DNA of 64,000 bases, from contig CM070873.1 of NCBI GenBank assembly GCA_036365515.1, positions 175,018,104 to 175,082,103 on the forward strand. The letters are read 5' to 3'. The stretch comes from Torymus aiolomorphi. Taxonomy: Eukaryota > Arthropoda > Insecta > Hymenoptera > Torymidae. A program made the translations under genes and the position numbers. A model generated the notes under the pieces. The model had not been told where the DNA came from. It did no database searches and saw only the letters and a program-made list of their open reading frames with translations. This document shows, in pieces, positions 11,229-24,076 of this stretch (positions within the stretch are counted from its first letter, which is position 1; every line of letters starts with the position of its first letter).

Positions 11229-11537
11229 ATTTCTCCTAATGTAAATCGTATTTCACTTTTTAGACCGTCTTTAAAACAATTTAATATGTCTGTTTCTAAT
11301 TTAGTTTTGAAAATTCTAAGTTTTTCTTCTGTGATACCTGGTTCTAATGGTTTTAATTCTTTAATTTTAGTATTTATTCTGTAATATTGTTAGCATATTC
11401 CTATACCGTTTCATTCGCTTCTTGATTTATTCTAATCAATTTTCCATATAGTGTATGTATATATTCCTTACTCGGATAAATTTCCATATGGATTCAACTA
11501 AAACGTCAATAGTAGGAATATTTGCTTTTTTAGGGCT

Positions 11538-12230
11538 TTAGGCGTTGGCAATAATGTCTTTTGCCTGTTCAAACTTTTCTATATATTTTTTAGGTGCTAT
11601 GTTTTTCCCATCAAATTCCGGAACTGTTTTTGCGACATCTTTGAATGGTAGTTTAAGCTGTTGGTTTTCCATTTCTGTTTCGAAATTTATTAAATTTCTG
11701 TTTATTTGAATTTCTACCTGTCCGTTATTATTTGTATTATTATCTCTAGCTAAAATCAAACTTTATTCATTAAACAATCCTCCGATGTCCGTGTAGTCGT
11801 GTTGCCTTTCGTTTTCTAAATATATTGAACCTTCAAAAAATACAGGGCTCTGACTTAGTGTATTCGGTGTATAAAAATTAGTTGGTGTTATAATATCCTG
11901 TTTTATTTCTGGAATTGACAGATTATTTATATTTTTTTCCAGGTATATCTTGCTCTTGTGTGAGTTTTGTAATATTCTGATTTTTGTTTAAATTAACTGA
12001 AGTTCGTGAATCTGTTTCTTCTAGTTCGTTAAGGTCTGTTTTTGAAATCGATGGAATTGAAACTATTTCCTTATTTTCCTCCGTTTTTGAGTGCAATGGT
12101 ACGTTAGCGTAAGTATGTGATGAAAATCGGTTCAATTGTTTATCTGGAGGTGATCTTAGAACTCTTGGTTTCCTTTTGAAAGCCTTTGCTTATTTCTATC
12201 ATCTACTTGCTTTTTAGGCACGACCGCTAC
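11538..12230 (-). pseudogene. Gag N-terminal and capsid-like region of gypsy remnant
   Basis: The frame 11759-11538 contains VPEFDGKNIAPKKYIEKFEQ, close to the conserved start of the capsid-like domain of many insect gypsy Gag proteins. The frame 12135-11923 is a serine/threonine/asparagine-rich N-terminal segment, and a basic stretch lies upstream near 12230-12170. Stops separate the pieces. Confidence 0.55.
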
Positions 12231-12239
12231 TCGGGAGAG

Positions 12240-13200
12240 CCTTGTAATTTCACGAGAGTGAAAATTGTAAGAATTCAAATACTGAAAACTTAACGTGTAA
12301 AAACCATTTTCCACTCAGAATGAGTGCGTTTAAAGCATTTTCTGTGATGTATGTATGTCTGTACGCCCGTATATACGCACGTTGCTCGATTATCTCAATG
12401 AATTTTCGACTGATTCCTTCGGAATTCCGGGAAAATACTTGGCTAATTACACCTAAGTTCGGGTTCTCTAGCGAGAACGATCGATAGAAAAGTTTCAAAA
12501 TGCCAGCACAAAGAAAAATTGCAAAAAATCGATTTTTAACCCTTATGTCTAGAAAAATTAATTTTAAGGGGATGTGAGTACCGACGTTATTTTTCAAACG
12601 AGCATAACTCACGCAAATATCAATAGAATTATCCAGAAAAAAATCTGCATATAGTATTTGCGTGTAGGGAGCGCTTGACAGCCGTCTTTTTCCAAATAAA
12701 TGTTTGAATGTTGATTTAAAAAAATATTGAAATTAGGGTTGCACATCCCCTTAAGCTAATATGTATAAGTCTATCTACTAAAACTAATTAAAATACACCT
12801 TTTTTATGTTGAACACTTTTTTGTACGAGAAATATTTGCCAAGATATCTTCGAAAAATGGCAAAAAATGGTCAACAATGAATGATTTTCGGCTATAACTT
12901 CTCAGGATTTGATTTTACACAAAAATTTTAAAAATAAAAGTTGTGGAACATTGAAACAAAACTTTTTCCTATTTAACATTTTTTTATAACATCAACTCCT
13001 GACGAGTTAGACTTATAAAACGATTTTAAACGCCAAAATACACATAAAATGGAGGATTTTCGGCTATAACTTGTCAGGATTTGATTTTTCACAAAAATGT
13101 TAAATACAAAAGTTGTAGACATTATTGAAGCAAAACTTTTTCCCACTTAACATTTTTTTGTAAAATCTACTATTCCCGCTGCACCACCTAACTCTAACCA
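12240..13200. other. AT-rich repeats, with a ~171-bp tandem duplication
   Basis: There is no credible gene. GATTTTCGGCTATAACTT followed by GTCAGGATTTGATTTT and an AAAGTTGT...AAACTTTTTCCC phrase occurs from 12883 and again from 13054, a period of 171 bases. A third partial copy lies at 14150-14235. The block between the second and third copies may therefore be an insertion into this repeat. Confidence 0.55.
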
Positions 13201-14140
13201 TTAGAGGGGAAAGACTGGTGGAACCTTCACTTGTTGTATCATTGCTGAAAACACCTCCATCCTGAGAGTCGCTGAAGGCACCAGCAGCAGATTAACAGTA
13301 TACAGAGCCACTAGTATAAGAGTCAAACACACACATGGAAAGTTAAGTATCTGAAAACCACATATGACTAATAAATAAATGAGCCAAGCAACATCACCAC
13401 ACTCAAGAAAGATTCTGCAGTAGTGCCCATCGTTTGCACTACTCTCGTCGCCAGATACCTGCACAAGAGAAAGTACCATCAGCTTACCTATCAGAGAGGT
13501 TAGGAACAAGAAAGGGCTTATGAAATTTCTGTAGCCGTCGACACGCTGCCTTTCTATGTCTGAGGAATATCATCATCAACCAGTAAACACGATGAAAGGG
13601 ACGACATTCTCCAGGGCGACGTATTGCAGCAGCCACCGTCATCACTGGGAACGCCGGGAGCCAGAAGATGCGATTGTTGACTTCACACCATGGACATACG
13701 CGCGCGCGCCGCCGTAGGGCCGCAGTCAACATAGACTCACTAGGACTAGTAGCAGAAAGTGCGCGCGCGATCCATATATATACCACATCTTATATACAGG
13801 GAGCGCTCACGGTCACGTGGATCGCATGCGTTTTTCCGCTGGTGCGAACGCACTATGCGCAGCCTATAGCCAAGGTGGCCTTTACGGCTGATGTACTCTG
13901 CACGCACGCAGCACCAAGCCGGATTACCATTAACGAATGCACCAGTGTTGAGTTTTCTCTTTTTGTTTTTCTCCTATTCGCGGTATTAGTGTATGTATGC
14001 ATGTGTGTATATGTATAAGTTATACGAACATCAGTGAGCGATTAGTCTACAGTTATCGTTAAACTGTGTAAAATTTAACTTTATATTTTTGTATTAATCG
14101 GGAGTAATGAAACGGTAGTTTTCCTTATGTTATTCAAAAG
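13201..14140. other. Unassigned block with hydrophobic minus-strand ORFs
   Basis: Two overlapping minus-strand frames are present. One (13509-13201) has long hydrophobic stretches such as WLIYLLVICGFQIL and LTLILVALYTVNLLL that could be membrane helices; the other (13786-13484) is Arg-rich. A strong donor-like AGGTAAGC and acceptor-like TTGTGCAG lie between them on the minus strand but only about 30 bases apart, too short for a normal intron. I recognise no family. It could be a decayed multi-membrane-segment gene or chance. Confidence 0.25.
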
Positions 14141-14318
14141 CATTTTACTTAACACAAAAATTTCAAATACAAAAGTTGTTGATAACATTGAAATAAAACT
14201 TTTTCTCTATTCAACATTTGATTTTAAGTATAATTGCAATCATAGTACTTATATATTTAATATTCTTATGTGTACTTTAATCATATCAATTAATAATACT
14301 TAATTAATTTGACCAAAT

Positions 14319-14826
14319 TTGAGTGCGAAAATTGCTAATATAAGTAATAATAATATGAAACTTCCAGATAGGAACCCAAAATCAATTTTCTTTCGTCCTA
14401 CAGACTTACATGAAATATTCAAAATAATTAATAAAATGAAAAATAAATCTGGTGGAGTAGATGGTATTAATGCTAAATCGTTTAAAATACTTTCGGAACA
14501 TATAAGTTGCCCTTAGAATATATCTTTATCGAAAAATCTATCTGGCCTGATGCGCTCAAGAATACTGAGGTAGTCCCTATCTACAAGTCAGGTGAAAAGT
14601 CCTGTATCAGTAATTACAGACCAATCTCTCTAATATCAAACATTGCGAAAATTTTTGAAAAAATTATTTACAATAGATTATACCTCTTTTTTGAAAAACA
14701 TAACATAATATCAGAAAAACAGTACGGTTTTGTTAAGAATAGAGGAACAACTGATGCATTAAATTATATATCAAATATCATATACAAAAATCTAGATAAA
14801 AGCAAACCAATAATTGTTGCTTACTT
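14319..14826 (+). pseudogene. LINE B fragment: start of reverse transcriptase
   Basis: Two frames separated by a frameshift near 14507 match the LINE on the minus strand at 35388-39793: GGVDGINAKSFKILS, then EKSIWPDALKNTEVVPI, SNYRPISLISN and QYGFVKNRGTTDAL. The match stops at the beginning of reverse transcriptase motif A, exactly where the foldback element begins. It is a dead 5' piece of a Jockey-like element. Confidence 0.85.
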
Positions 14827-15410
14827 ACAAGGAAGGGTATCGAACCCGAACTCACCGATTTCAAAAATTTCGATATATGTTGTAGATCATGAAAAAATAT
14901 AAGACCCGTGTTTTTTCTTACCTGCGGAAAAACATATTTAGGGGGTGAAAACCACCCCCAAAAATGGTTTTTTAAATATATCTCGGCTTCTACTGCGTAT
15001 TTCAGAGTAAAACAAAATAGAAATTACTTCTTATATAAAAACAAAGATAGCTGAAGCAATTTTGACCCTAAGGGTTGCAACCCTTATTTTTTATTTTCAA
15101 TATACATGATCAAAAAATTAGCTTTTTGAAAATCAAAAATAAGAGCAACCCTTAGGGTCAAAATTGCTTCAGTTATCTTTGTTTTTTTATAAGAATTAAT
15201 TTCTATTTTGTTTTACTCTGAAATACGCAGTAGAAGCCGAGATATATTGAAAAAACTGTTTTTGGGGGTTATCTTTAGGGGTGGTTTTCACCCCCCTAAA
15301 TATGTTTTTCCGCAGATAAGAAAAAACACGTGTCTCATATTTTTTCATGATCTACAACATATATCGAAATTTTTGAAATCGGTGAGTTCGGGTTCGATAC
15401 CCTTCCTTGT
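14827..15410. mobile_element. Foldback element: 584-bp near-perfect inverted repeat
   Basis: ACAAGGAAGGGTATCGAACC at the left end is matched in inverse at the right end, and the two ~285-base arms stay almost identical through ATCTCGGCTTCTACTGCG and GAAGCAATTTTGACCCTAAG to a very short loop near 15100-15125. A transcript would form one long hairpin. The terminus ACAAGG(A)AGG is shared with the larger transposon that starts at 15416, so the two probably belong to related families. Confidence 0.9.
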
Positions 15411-15415
15411 TAGAC

Positions 15416-16380
15416 TTACAAGGAAAGGATACTTGGGGTCCGCCTCTGATTTTCATGAAACTTCGCATATGAGTAGAGTGTCAAAAAATATTCGACACTT
15501 ATTTTTTTTTTATCTGCGGAAAAACATATCTAAGGGGTGAAAACCGCCCTTAAAGTTCACCCCCAAGAACCGTTTTTTTTTAATATCTCAAGATGGAATC
15601 GGCATTTTTTAATGAAACCAACACCTATTTGTTTCTTATGAAAAGTCGAGTTTTCCGGCACAGTTTTAATGCTGGGGGTTGCATCCCCTATTTTTTATAA
15701 GGGTAAACATGATATTTTCCATTGTATTTTTGATATAAAAATGTTTTAATGAGCCAAATTTGATTGAAAATTGCCATGCTATAAAGAAAATTGAAAATTA
15801 TAGTTGACCTGTTTCGAGATTTAAAAATAAAAACACGTTGACGGGGTGAATTACCCATAATTTAATTAATTACCTTTTTGTTAGTGTCTGACTCCGATTT
15901 TCATGAAACTGTGCAACTGGTTAGCGTATCGAAAAATATTTGACACGTATTTTTTTTCATATGTGGAGAAGGACATCTGGGGGTAAAAACTACCCTTAAA
16001 GTTCACCCCCAAAAACAGTTTTTTTTAATATCTCGAGATGGAATCGGAATTTTTTAATGAAACCAACACCTTTTTGTTTCTTATAAAAACACGAGTATTT
16101 GGACACAGTTTTAATGATAAGGGGTTGCACCTCCTATTTTTATGGGGGTAAATATAATTTTTTTCACACTGTTTTTGAAATAAAAAGTTTTGACGAGCCA
16201 TATTTGGTAAAAAAATGCCATGTTGTAAAGAAAATTAGAAATTATAGTTGACCTGTTTCGAGGTTTAAAAAAACACATTGAAGGGTTGAGTTACCCCTAC
16301 TTTAGTTATTTATCTTTTAGTGATTAAAAAAAATTGATCACAACATTCTTTTTGATTTTTAATTTTGAGATGCTTATTTC
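15416..16380. repeat. Left terminal inverted repeat with internal 448-bp duplication
   Basis: TGATTTTCATGAAACT at 15447 recurs as CGATTTTCATGAAACT at 15895, and both are followed by a hydrophobic-rich GGGGGTG/CACCCCC segment, AATATCTC.AGATGGAATCGG and GAAACCAACACCT. The terminal repeat is thus made of two diverged ~448-base subunits. Confidence 0.85.
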
Positions 16381-18259
16381 AAATCATATTTTACGTGAAA
16401 TACTAAAATTGACTACTAAAATTTAATACATTAAATGAAAATTTGCAAGAAAATTTTTATCGTTTTTTTTTTTTGTTTATGAAATTAATGATGAAATTAT
16501 TTATAAACAAAGAATTTTTCTGGGTAAAATTCTATTAAAAATTCATCTTTTTTTACATTATATTAGGATAATATTTCATTTCCCGTATTGATACTTGTAT
16601 TGTTGATGTCATAAAAATTCAAGTTTTTTTTTATCAACGAAGGTTTCATTCTTACAGAAATATGCAATATAATTATAATTATATTAAATTTAGATTACAA
16701 TTGTCAATGTCATCACGCTTCTACGAATATTCTTTTCGCAACGACATTTATAAAAATATTGGTAAGTTAAAAATAAACTTTGAATACGAGATAATTCTCG
16801 AGTAAACAAGAGATACTTTTATTCGACTATGGTCAGTTTGTAGTGTTTCTTTGTATTGACTACACGCTAGTTACTAAACTGATTACAGATTGTTGGTGTG
16901 TATACAATTGTTTAAATGGATATAATTATACATTTTATTATATACTCTTAAAAAAAAAAATTTTAATTACGCATTGAGGATACAGAAAATATATTATTAA
17001 AAAGGGCTTGTAAGTATTGCTATTTTATTTTTAGTCATATGGGCGAAACGTTTAAATAAATAAGAACTTTCTTGAAAAAAATAAAATAGTTTAAATATTA
17101 AATGATATCTAAATTCAAATAGTAAGTTTGATAGTAAGTTTGATTAAAAGAAGTGATATAATGTAAATAGGATCTTTATAAAAACGTAAAATAAAATAAT
17201 GATTCTAATAATGTTCAATTTATTAATATAACCATGATAAGAAGAATATTTGTAAAAAAATATCTACTTGTTTTCATTTTTTTCTAGAGTTAATAGAATT
17301 TATAATATTTATTATATACATAAATATCGTATCATGATATATTAATAAATTTTTCGTTTGCCTTTTATTGAGTGTATGTTAAATAATTACAATTATCTAA
17401 AAAAGTCGTCAGATTTTTCAACCCAAATATGTCACAGATACTATAACAAAAATGATCCACAAAATTTCTGAAAATTATCTCCGCACAAATCGAAGGTCTG
17501 AAGTCGAGATTATATTAAATAAATGTTTACTAATTAATTTTTTAATTAAAACACGTGGTGGTCGGTAAAGTTTCTTATTCTTATTCGGCATGCCCTCAAT
17601 AACTGTTTTAAATAAAACTAGTATAATATTTTATTGTAATGAGTATCTTGCCCATTTAATACAATTAATAAATAAAATTAATGAAATCGTATGAGCGTGC
17701 GTGTGTAAGCGTGTGAGTGCGCGCGCGCGTTTGAGTGCAAATGCATATTCAATTTCATTATTTTATGTATTTATTATATTAAGCTGGCACGATTCTCTCT
17801 ACCATATAATAAACAAATAAAATAAATTAAATTATTTGTGTGTGTCACATAATGTTGTAGTAATTATAATATTTTTATTTCAGTGAAACATAACTTTATT
17901 TTAAAAAGAAGACTAGATCAAACGCGCGCTGCGCGCGCGGAGTTGAACTGTGTTTTGAATACAATCATCAAAAATGGGAAAATAACCTTATAAGAAAAAT
18001 ATAAACAAACAACATTACGTTGCCATGCACTAGCTACAGTATGGCAACGCTTCCGACCAATCAGATTACAAATAAAACGTGAAATAACATAGCCATCAAT
18101 TTTAATAAAGGGGATAAAATAATGAAATATCTGAAATAAAAGTAAGTTCAATTGACATTCATGAAAATAAAATAAAGTTATTTGAAGTAAAATAATAATT
18201 ATAGAATAAATAATCTACGGCTGTTGCTTGAACGTCATTGCCTCAAATAAAATTAAAAA
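16380..18259. other. AT-rich interior of the DDE transposon, no gene seen
   Basis: Very AT-rich DNA with a short GT/GC alternating tract (about 17695-17740) and a CGCGCGCTGCGCGCGCG palindrome near 17921-17938. No ORF has recognisable similarity. Confidence 0.4.
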
Positions 18260-18712
18260 ATGACTATTAATACACTGGTGGTAATATCTTTATTATCTAT
18301 AATCTTTAATCCTAACAATGTTAAAATAGAAGAATCACAAGCTAACGAACGAGAGATAACTTTATATGATGTAATAGAAAATATAATAAAGGAGAGTGTA
18401 AATTACAATTTACATACAGAAGAAGAATATACTTTACTTTTTGAGGATGAGTACAGTGATACATTTTCACAAGATATTGAAGAAGAGGATGAATTAAATA
18501 AAGATTATGCAGAGGTTCCTGCTTGTTTACCGAATGAAGAAGATGAAATCTTTGAATATAAGAAACAGGCAGTGCAGTATTGGCTAAGGGGAAAAAGAAA
18601 GCCATTATCCTGGACAAGCGTACAATCGAAGTATAGAAAAGTTACTTCCGATCGTCAGTTGCGACGGTGGAAATTACAAACTGAAGCAGGGGGTACCAGA
18701 AAAACTATTCTA

Positions 18713-21624
18713 CAGGGTGATCCATTTTAATCTATAATCCCGAATATTTCCTAAACTATCCGTTCTACGGGAAAATAGTTCAGACAAAAAATGTTCAGGG
18801 CAAAAGATCTGAACCTGGATCTTGACGCCTTGACCTTGTCATGACCTTTCAAGGTTATTTGAAGATTGAGGTAATTTTTTTAAATGGGAACCGCTATTTT
18901 TTACCTCGGATTTGAAAAGAGCGGGAAATTTTACGTTCAAAATGATATTTTTAAAATTTTTTACATGACCTTAAAAAGGTCAAATAAAGGTCAAATATCT
19001 AAAAATGGCTGTAGAACTGTTTTTCTGAGTGATTATAGTTTTTTTTTAAGATTGAATAACGTTGGAATAATTTAAAAAAAGTAAATGTGATCCACTATGA
19101 CCTTCTTGACCTTCAAATCAACTTTGAAGGTCATCTGAAGGTCAAGGCGATTTTTTTAAAAACAAAATCGCTAGTTTTAACGTTGGATTTGAAAAAGTCA
19201 GAAATTGACGTTAGTAAAGTCTTTGCGATTTTCATCGGGAAGAAATCCACTACGTAAGATGAAAATCGCTTTTTTACACGCCCATTAAAATGCGATATTC
19301 TTCTTACTTTTGGCGTTACCGAGAAACAACGACGCGGACGTAGTAAGAACTGTTTCCTTTGGGGTGCTTGATTACCGTTAGTCCCCTTGCCTCTCACCAT
19401 TACCTTGGTTACGCTACTAATCAACGACGAAGTAACTGTTCGAAGTTGCCTCCATTGGCTTGAAGATATAAATGTAAGAGTCTTTCGAAATTGTCTACAG
19501 TTCCTAGCAGGTTTCTCTGCGAATATCCGCGCATGCTCTACGAATTCTGCCGACATTTTTTACGTATCCCCACAGAAAAAAATCCGCTGATGTCATATCC
19601 GGCGAGTTAGGAGGCCATTCAACCGGACCTCTTCGTCAGATCCACCTGCCCGCATGGTGTTCATTTAAGAACTCATGTACAACATTAGCATAATGAGGCG
19701 CAGCGCCATCTTGTGTGTCAGTGGTCTCTTAGCAATTCCAAGTAGCTGTCTCTGTCGACGTTCCGATCGAAAAAGTAAGGTCCAATGAGGTAACCGTTGA
19801 TTATTCCGCACCAGACCATCAGACTCCATCGATTTTGATGGTCTACAGCTCTGAACCAGTAAGGATTTTCGTACGACCAATAGTGACAGTTATGTTTGTT
19901 CAGCTGCCCGTCACTGCAAAACTTAGCTTCATCAGAAAGAAGTACGTATCTAAAAAAATGAGGATCATTCCTTAGTACTTGTAAAGCCCATTGGCAAAAG
20001 TTTACACGAGCCAAAATATGATGTGGTCTTAAAACTTGCATCGAAGTGACGTGATAGTCGTGATAATCTAAAGCCCTCAAAATTCTCGATACTGTGCTTT
20101 GTGGTATGCCAATTTCCCTTTCGATCTGACGAGTATTGATATGTCGATCAACATAAACAGCTGCTAAAATAGTCAAAGCCCGCGCATCATTTTCGTATTC
20201 ACGATGTTGGCGTTGGCGAACAAGATGTCCATTGCGAGCTCGCTTAGTCAAACTTCGAATGGTTACATTCGTAGGATGACTTCTTTGAGGAAAGCGTTCA
20301 GAATAAAATCTTGATGCAGCGACGTAATTGTTATGACATTCTCCTAAAACCAATATCATATCAACGATTTCATTAGGAGAATAATCCGCTACCCTGGAGA
20401 AATTCTTTTAAAACTATTTTCATTTAAATTATCAAGATTTTATTTTGCTCAAATTAATGAGATACTAACAAATATCGATACAAATGACTACAAAAAAATA
20501 AAACTTAATCACAATACTTACTAAAAAACCTGTTGATGTTCGACGTTTCTACATCAGAGAACAAAAATAATAAGTAAAACAAAAAATCTACTAAACCTAC
20601 AAAATGGTAGTTTGTGAAATTTCTACTTTGCGCTTGTCAGATTTGAAATTAAGAAATTCAACTTTTAATTGTGTTGCAACTAAATTTAAAAGTTTTGATT
20701 GAGCTCATTACGGTTGCTTTTGTTTTTGCTCATGTCATGAGCGAAAATTTTTCAAAACAGGGATGCAAAATTCATAATTTTTTACTTATGTCTTACCGAT
20801 TTTATCATAAGGAAGAAATTTCAGTAATAATGAGTTTGTATCGCACAGAAGATGAATGATTTTTTAATTTGTGTTGTGATCGGCTTATTTTATTTGACTC
20901 AATCTTTTTTTAATCTCTCATTAATTTCAGCTAAACGAAATCTTAAATTGTATTTCAAATTATTTTGAAAAAACTTTTTTTAGAATTATTTTTGTAATAA
21001 ACCTCCTAATAAAATTGCTGAATTAACATTGGTTTTAGTAAGTATTGTGATCAAGTTTTTAGACACTTGACCTTTATTTGACCTTTCCAAGGTCACATAA
21101 AAATATTGAAAATATCACTTTTAACGTGAAATTTTCTGCTGTTTCTAAATCCGACATAAAAACAAGCGATTTCGTTTTTAAAAAAATCGCCTTGACCTTC
21201 AGATGACCTTCAAAGTTAATTTGAAGGTCAAGAAGGTCATAGTGGATCACATTTACTTTTTTTCAAATTATTCTAACGTTAGCCAATCTTAAAAAAACCA
21301 TAATCACCCAGAAAAACAGTTCTACAGCCATTTTTAGATATTTGACCTTTATTTGACCTTTCCAAGGTCATATAAAACATTTTAAAAATATTATTTTGAT
21401 CGTAAAATTTGCTGCTCTTTTCAAATCCGAGGTAAAAAATAGGGGTTCCCATTTGAAAAATGACCTTCACCTTCAAATAACCTTGAAAGGTCATGTCAAG
21501 GTCAAAGTCATTAGCACAGGTTTGTGACCCCTTCTGCCCTGAACATTTTTTGCCTGAACTATTTTTCCGTAGAACGGATAGTTTAGGAGATATTCGGGAT
21601 TATGGATTAAAATTGGTCACCCTG
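18713..21624 (-). mobile_element. Tc1/mariner-superfamily transposon with ~500-bp inverted repeats
   Basis: CAGGGTGATCCATTTTAATC at the left end is inverse to GATTAAAATTGGTCACCCTG (consensus form) at the right, and similarity continues inward for about 500 bases through AAGGTCAAATAAAGGTCAAA and GTAAATGTGATCCACTATGA. Each end is flanked by TA (18711-18712 and 21625-21626), the target duplication of this superfamily. It contains one transposase gene on the minus strand and lies inside another transposase gene. Confidence 0.92.
19400..20359 (-). pseudogene. Tc1/mariner-like transposase with DUF4817-type helix-turn-helix
   Basis: The open part (20359-19718, 213 aa) has an N-terminal HTH: VLGECHNNYVAASRFYSERF then PTNVTIRSLTKRARNGHL. 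A second HTH follows at IPQSTVSRILRAL. The catalytic core shows LLSDEAKFC (first Asp), QNRWSLMVWCGI and GPYFFD. Downstream in other frames, 19700-19580, are QDGAAPHYANVV (second Asp region) and WPPNSPDMTSADFFLWG (third acidic position). A frameshift at about 19718 breaks it. Insects carry many copies of this transposase type. It would bind the flanking inverted repeats. Confidence 0.82.
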
Positions 21625-22924
21625 TATATGGAATAACAACTTATGTACTTCAAAAAGATAAAGAAGCGATAGAATCAAAAATGACTCTGCATGATATTGA
21701 TATAAAAAGATGAGCTCTCGTAAAGAAAGCAGAACTAAATATTCCGTGGTTTACAGCTTCACATAGACGGATACGAATATTAAAAAAAAAACATCAGATT
21801 GTTTCACGTAAAATGACAAAATTTATTACTATGTCATCTACACAGAAGGCAATAGAAGTAAAACAACACAAAGAAAATTTTGTTAACGACGTCAAAAATC
21901 TCATTTTAGTACATGGTGCTCAAAACGTTTAAAATTCTGATCAAAGTGGGTTCAATTTAGAGATATATAATAGTCGCACTTTTTGTTATGAGGGAATTAA
22001 AAATGTAGAAAACATCGTTCAGTCGGTATCTTCTACAACACATAGTTACACTATTCAACCAACAATATCGGCAGAGGGACAACTTATGTCCCCGTTATTT
22101 ATAGTTTTGAAAGAGGCTCATGGGCAATTTGGACCTAAAGTAATGAAAACTTTATTCAAACCAGAAAATATATACGTAGAAGCATCAGCGTCCGGTAAAT
22201 TATCCAAGGAACTATTTCAAATTTGGATTCAAAATGTATTTGATTCACAGTGGAAATTCACCTATACTGCTATTAGATTCATGGAGGGGACAATGTGAAA
22301 ACGCTGTAAAAGAAGCTTTACCAAAGAGTCAAATCTTATATTGAAAACGATACCAAAAGGCACAATACAGCCACTTGATGTATATGGTTTTCGGTTATGG
22401 AAAAACTTTATAAGAAAATTATCAGACATAACACTTCTTATGAATTATGATGCTAAATCACACGAGAGAAATAATATAATCAAACTACAATCTCTAACCC
22501 ATAATCAATTTTCTTCATCAAGATTTCAAAATGTTTTTAAACATGCCTGGTATAAAAGTGGATACCTAACGAAAAAACCTCCAAGACATCAAAACCCAGT
22601 AGATTTCTGTTTCCATACTCAAGAGGAACCAATTTGTGACATATGTGGAGGAATTGCAGTCATACGATGTGCATGGTGTAAAAAGCTATTAATGTTTTAA
22701 AAATTTTTTCACAGATTATCATTATTGTCAAACGTATATTGAATAAAATTTGCAAATTTACCAATTTCTGTAATATTTATATATGTTACATTGACCAATC
22801 ATCACATTGTACAAATTAATAAAGTTGAAAAAAAGTTTTCGCTCATAATCTAGTAATAATAATGTTAATTATGGGGGTAGCCACCCCCACTAAAATTAAA
22901 ATATTTTTTATTTTTTTAACTTTT

Positions 22925-23504
22925 AATAGTAAATATGAGTCAAAATAAGCATTACAAAATTAAAAATCCAAAGGAATGTTGTGATTAATTTTTTTTAATC
23001 ATTAAAAGGTAAGTAACTAAATAGGGGTAGTTTACCCCTTCTATGTGTTTCTTTAGACCTCGTAACAGGTCAACTATAATTTCTAATTTTCTTTACAACA
23101 TGGCATTTTTTTACCAAATATGGCTCGTCAAAACTTTTTATTTCAAAAACAGTGTAAAAAAAATTATATTTACCCCCATAAAAATAGGGGGTGCAACCCC
23201 TTATCATTAAAACTGTGTCCAAATACTCGTCTTTTTATAAGAAACAAAAAGGTGTTGGTTTCATTAAAAAATGCCGATTCCATCTGGAAATATTAAAAAA
23301 AACTGTTTTTGGGGGTGAACTTTAAGGGTGGTTTTTACCCCCAGAAGTCTTTCTCCACAGATGAAAAAAAATACGTGTCAAATATTTTTCGATACTCTAA
23401 CCAGTTGCAAAGTTTCATGAAAATCGGAGGCAGACACTAATAGAAAGGTAATTAATTAAATTATGGGTAATTCACCCCGTCGACGTGTTTTTATTTTTAA
23501 ATCT
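22925..23504. repeat. Right terminal inverted repeat of the DDE transposon, inner part
   Basis: Inverse of 15800-16375: shared phrases include AATGAAACCAACACC (as its complement), the TTAATTAATTAC stretch and GTCAACTATAATTTCTAATT. It is cut at 23504 by the first BEL/Pao LTR and continues at 27670. Confidence 0.85.
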
Positions 23505-24058
23505 TGTGCACGAATGAACGTGTACGAGTTATTTATATTGTTAGAGTTTGTCAACGAGAAGAAATGAATAAGTGTGACTCTTGGAGTCTCTGCTCCAACC
23601 CACTCGAAAGTAAAATTGGAAGCAGAAGGAATAAGAACGCTACGCGCGTTCGAGTAAAATAGGCAAGCAATACGCAAGGTATATGCAATAGGCAAACTGA
23701 TAATACGAGAGCCTCGCGTAATATCAGCAAAGCAAAAAAATAGCAATTGGGCAATAAGTAAAGCAAGGGGTAAATATAAGTAAGGCAAATAATGTGTCTT
23801 AGTTGCAACTAAGACACGTGTAGGCAAATGTACGCAACAAGTATAGGCAAAAGTATAGGGGAAAAGTAACAAGGCATGTGCATAAAGCACCTGAATAGTG
23901 GCTGCCGCAGACCTCTATATGTATACTCATTGAAGTATTTTTCATTGAAGGTTGCTCGTCGGTGCTTGCCATCTGGCGGACACTTCGGGTACTTCAATCC
24001 CGAACATACCGCCCGCTTTCGTCCATACAATGGGCGAACAGAATTAGTTTAGCAGACA
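23505..24058 (-). repeat. BEL/Pao LTR, left copy
   Basis: On the minus strand it starts TGTCTGCTAAAC and ends GTTCATTCGTGCACA, giving the canonical TG...CA ends, 554 bases. It matches the copy at 26107-26661 with very few changes. Confidence 0.9.
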
Positions 24059-24076
24059 TTTAAACCGATCTGAAAA

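Larger units (their letters stand above)
6010..12240 (-). mobile_element. Ty3/gypsy-type LTR retrotransposon remnant, interrupted and decayed
   Basis: Read on the minus strand the order is gag N-terminus (about 12230-11538), a nucleocapsid region with many zinc knuckles (11228-10190), an acidic/basic linker, an aspartic protease-like stretch (about 9790-9540), reverse transcriptase and RNase H (7280-6010). No integrase or LTR is recognisable at the left end. A separate ~1.56-kb block (7281-8840) interrupts pol just before the reverse transcriptase palm. Stops and frameshifts are frequent. The family assignment rests on the reverse transcriptase and RNase H motifs. Confidence 0.8.
18260..22700 (+). 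pseudogene. DDE transposase (DDE_1 / CENP-B-like HTH), split by inserted transposon
   Basis: The first part (18260-18712) is acidic, then has a helix-turn-helix-like segment YKKQAVQYWLRGKRK ... KVTSDRQLRRWK. It stops at the TA target of a mariner-like insertion and resumes at 21625 in the same frame. Downstream are W.TASHRRIRILKKKHQIVS-type DNA-binding sequence, DQSGFN (first catalytic Asp, near 21947), HSYTIQPTISAEGQL, SGKLSKELF, LLLDSW (second Asp, near 22268-22285) and IQPLDVYGFR (third acidic residue, near 22371-22400), and a final Cys-rich CDICGGIAVIRCAWC. Several stops and frameshifts (for example near 21708, 21930, 22285) make it dead. It once cut and pasted the surrounding element. 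Confidence 0.75.

Noticed and set aside
13201..13786. Chemoreceptor-like gene
   Set aside because: Hydrophobic stretches are suggestive, but there is no family motif, the possible intron is about 30 bases, and the frames overlap; kept only as an unassigned block.
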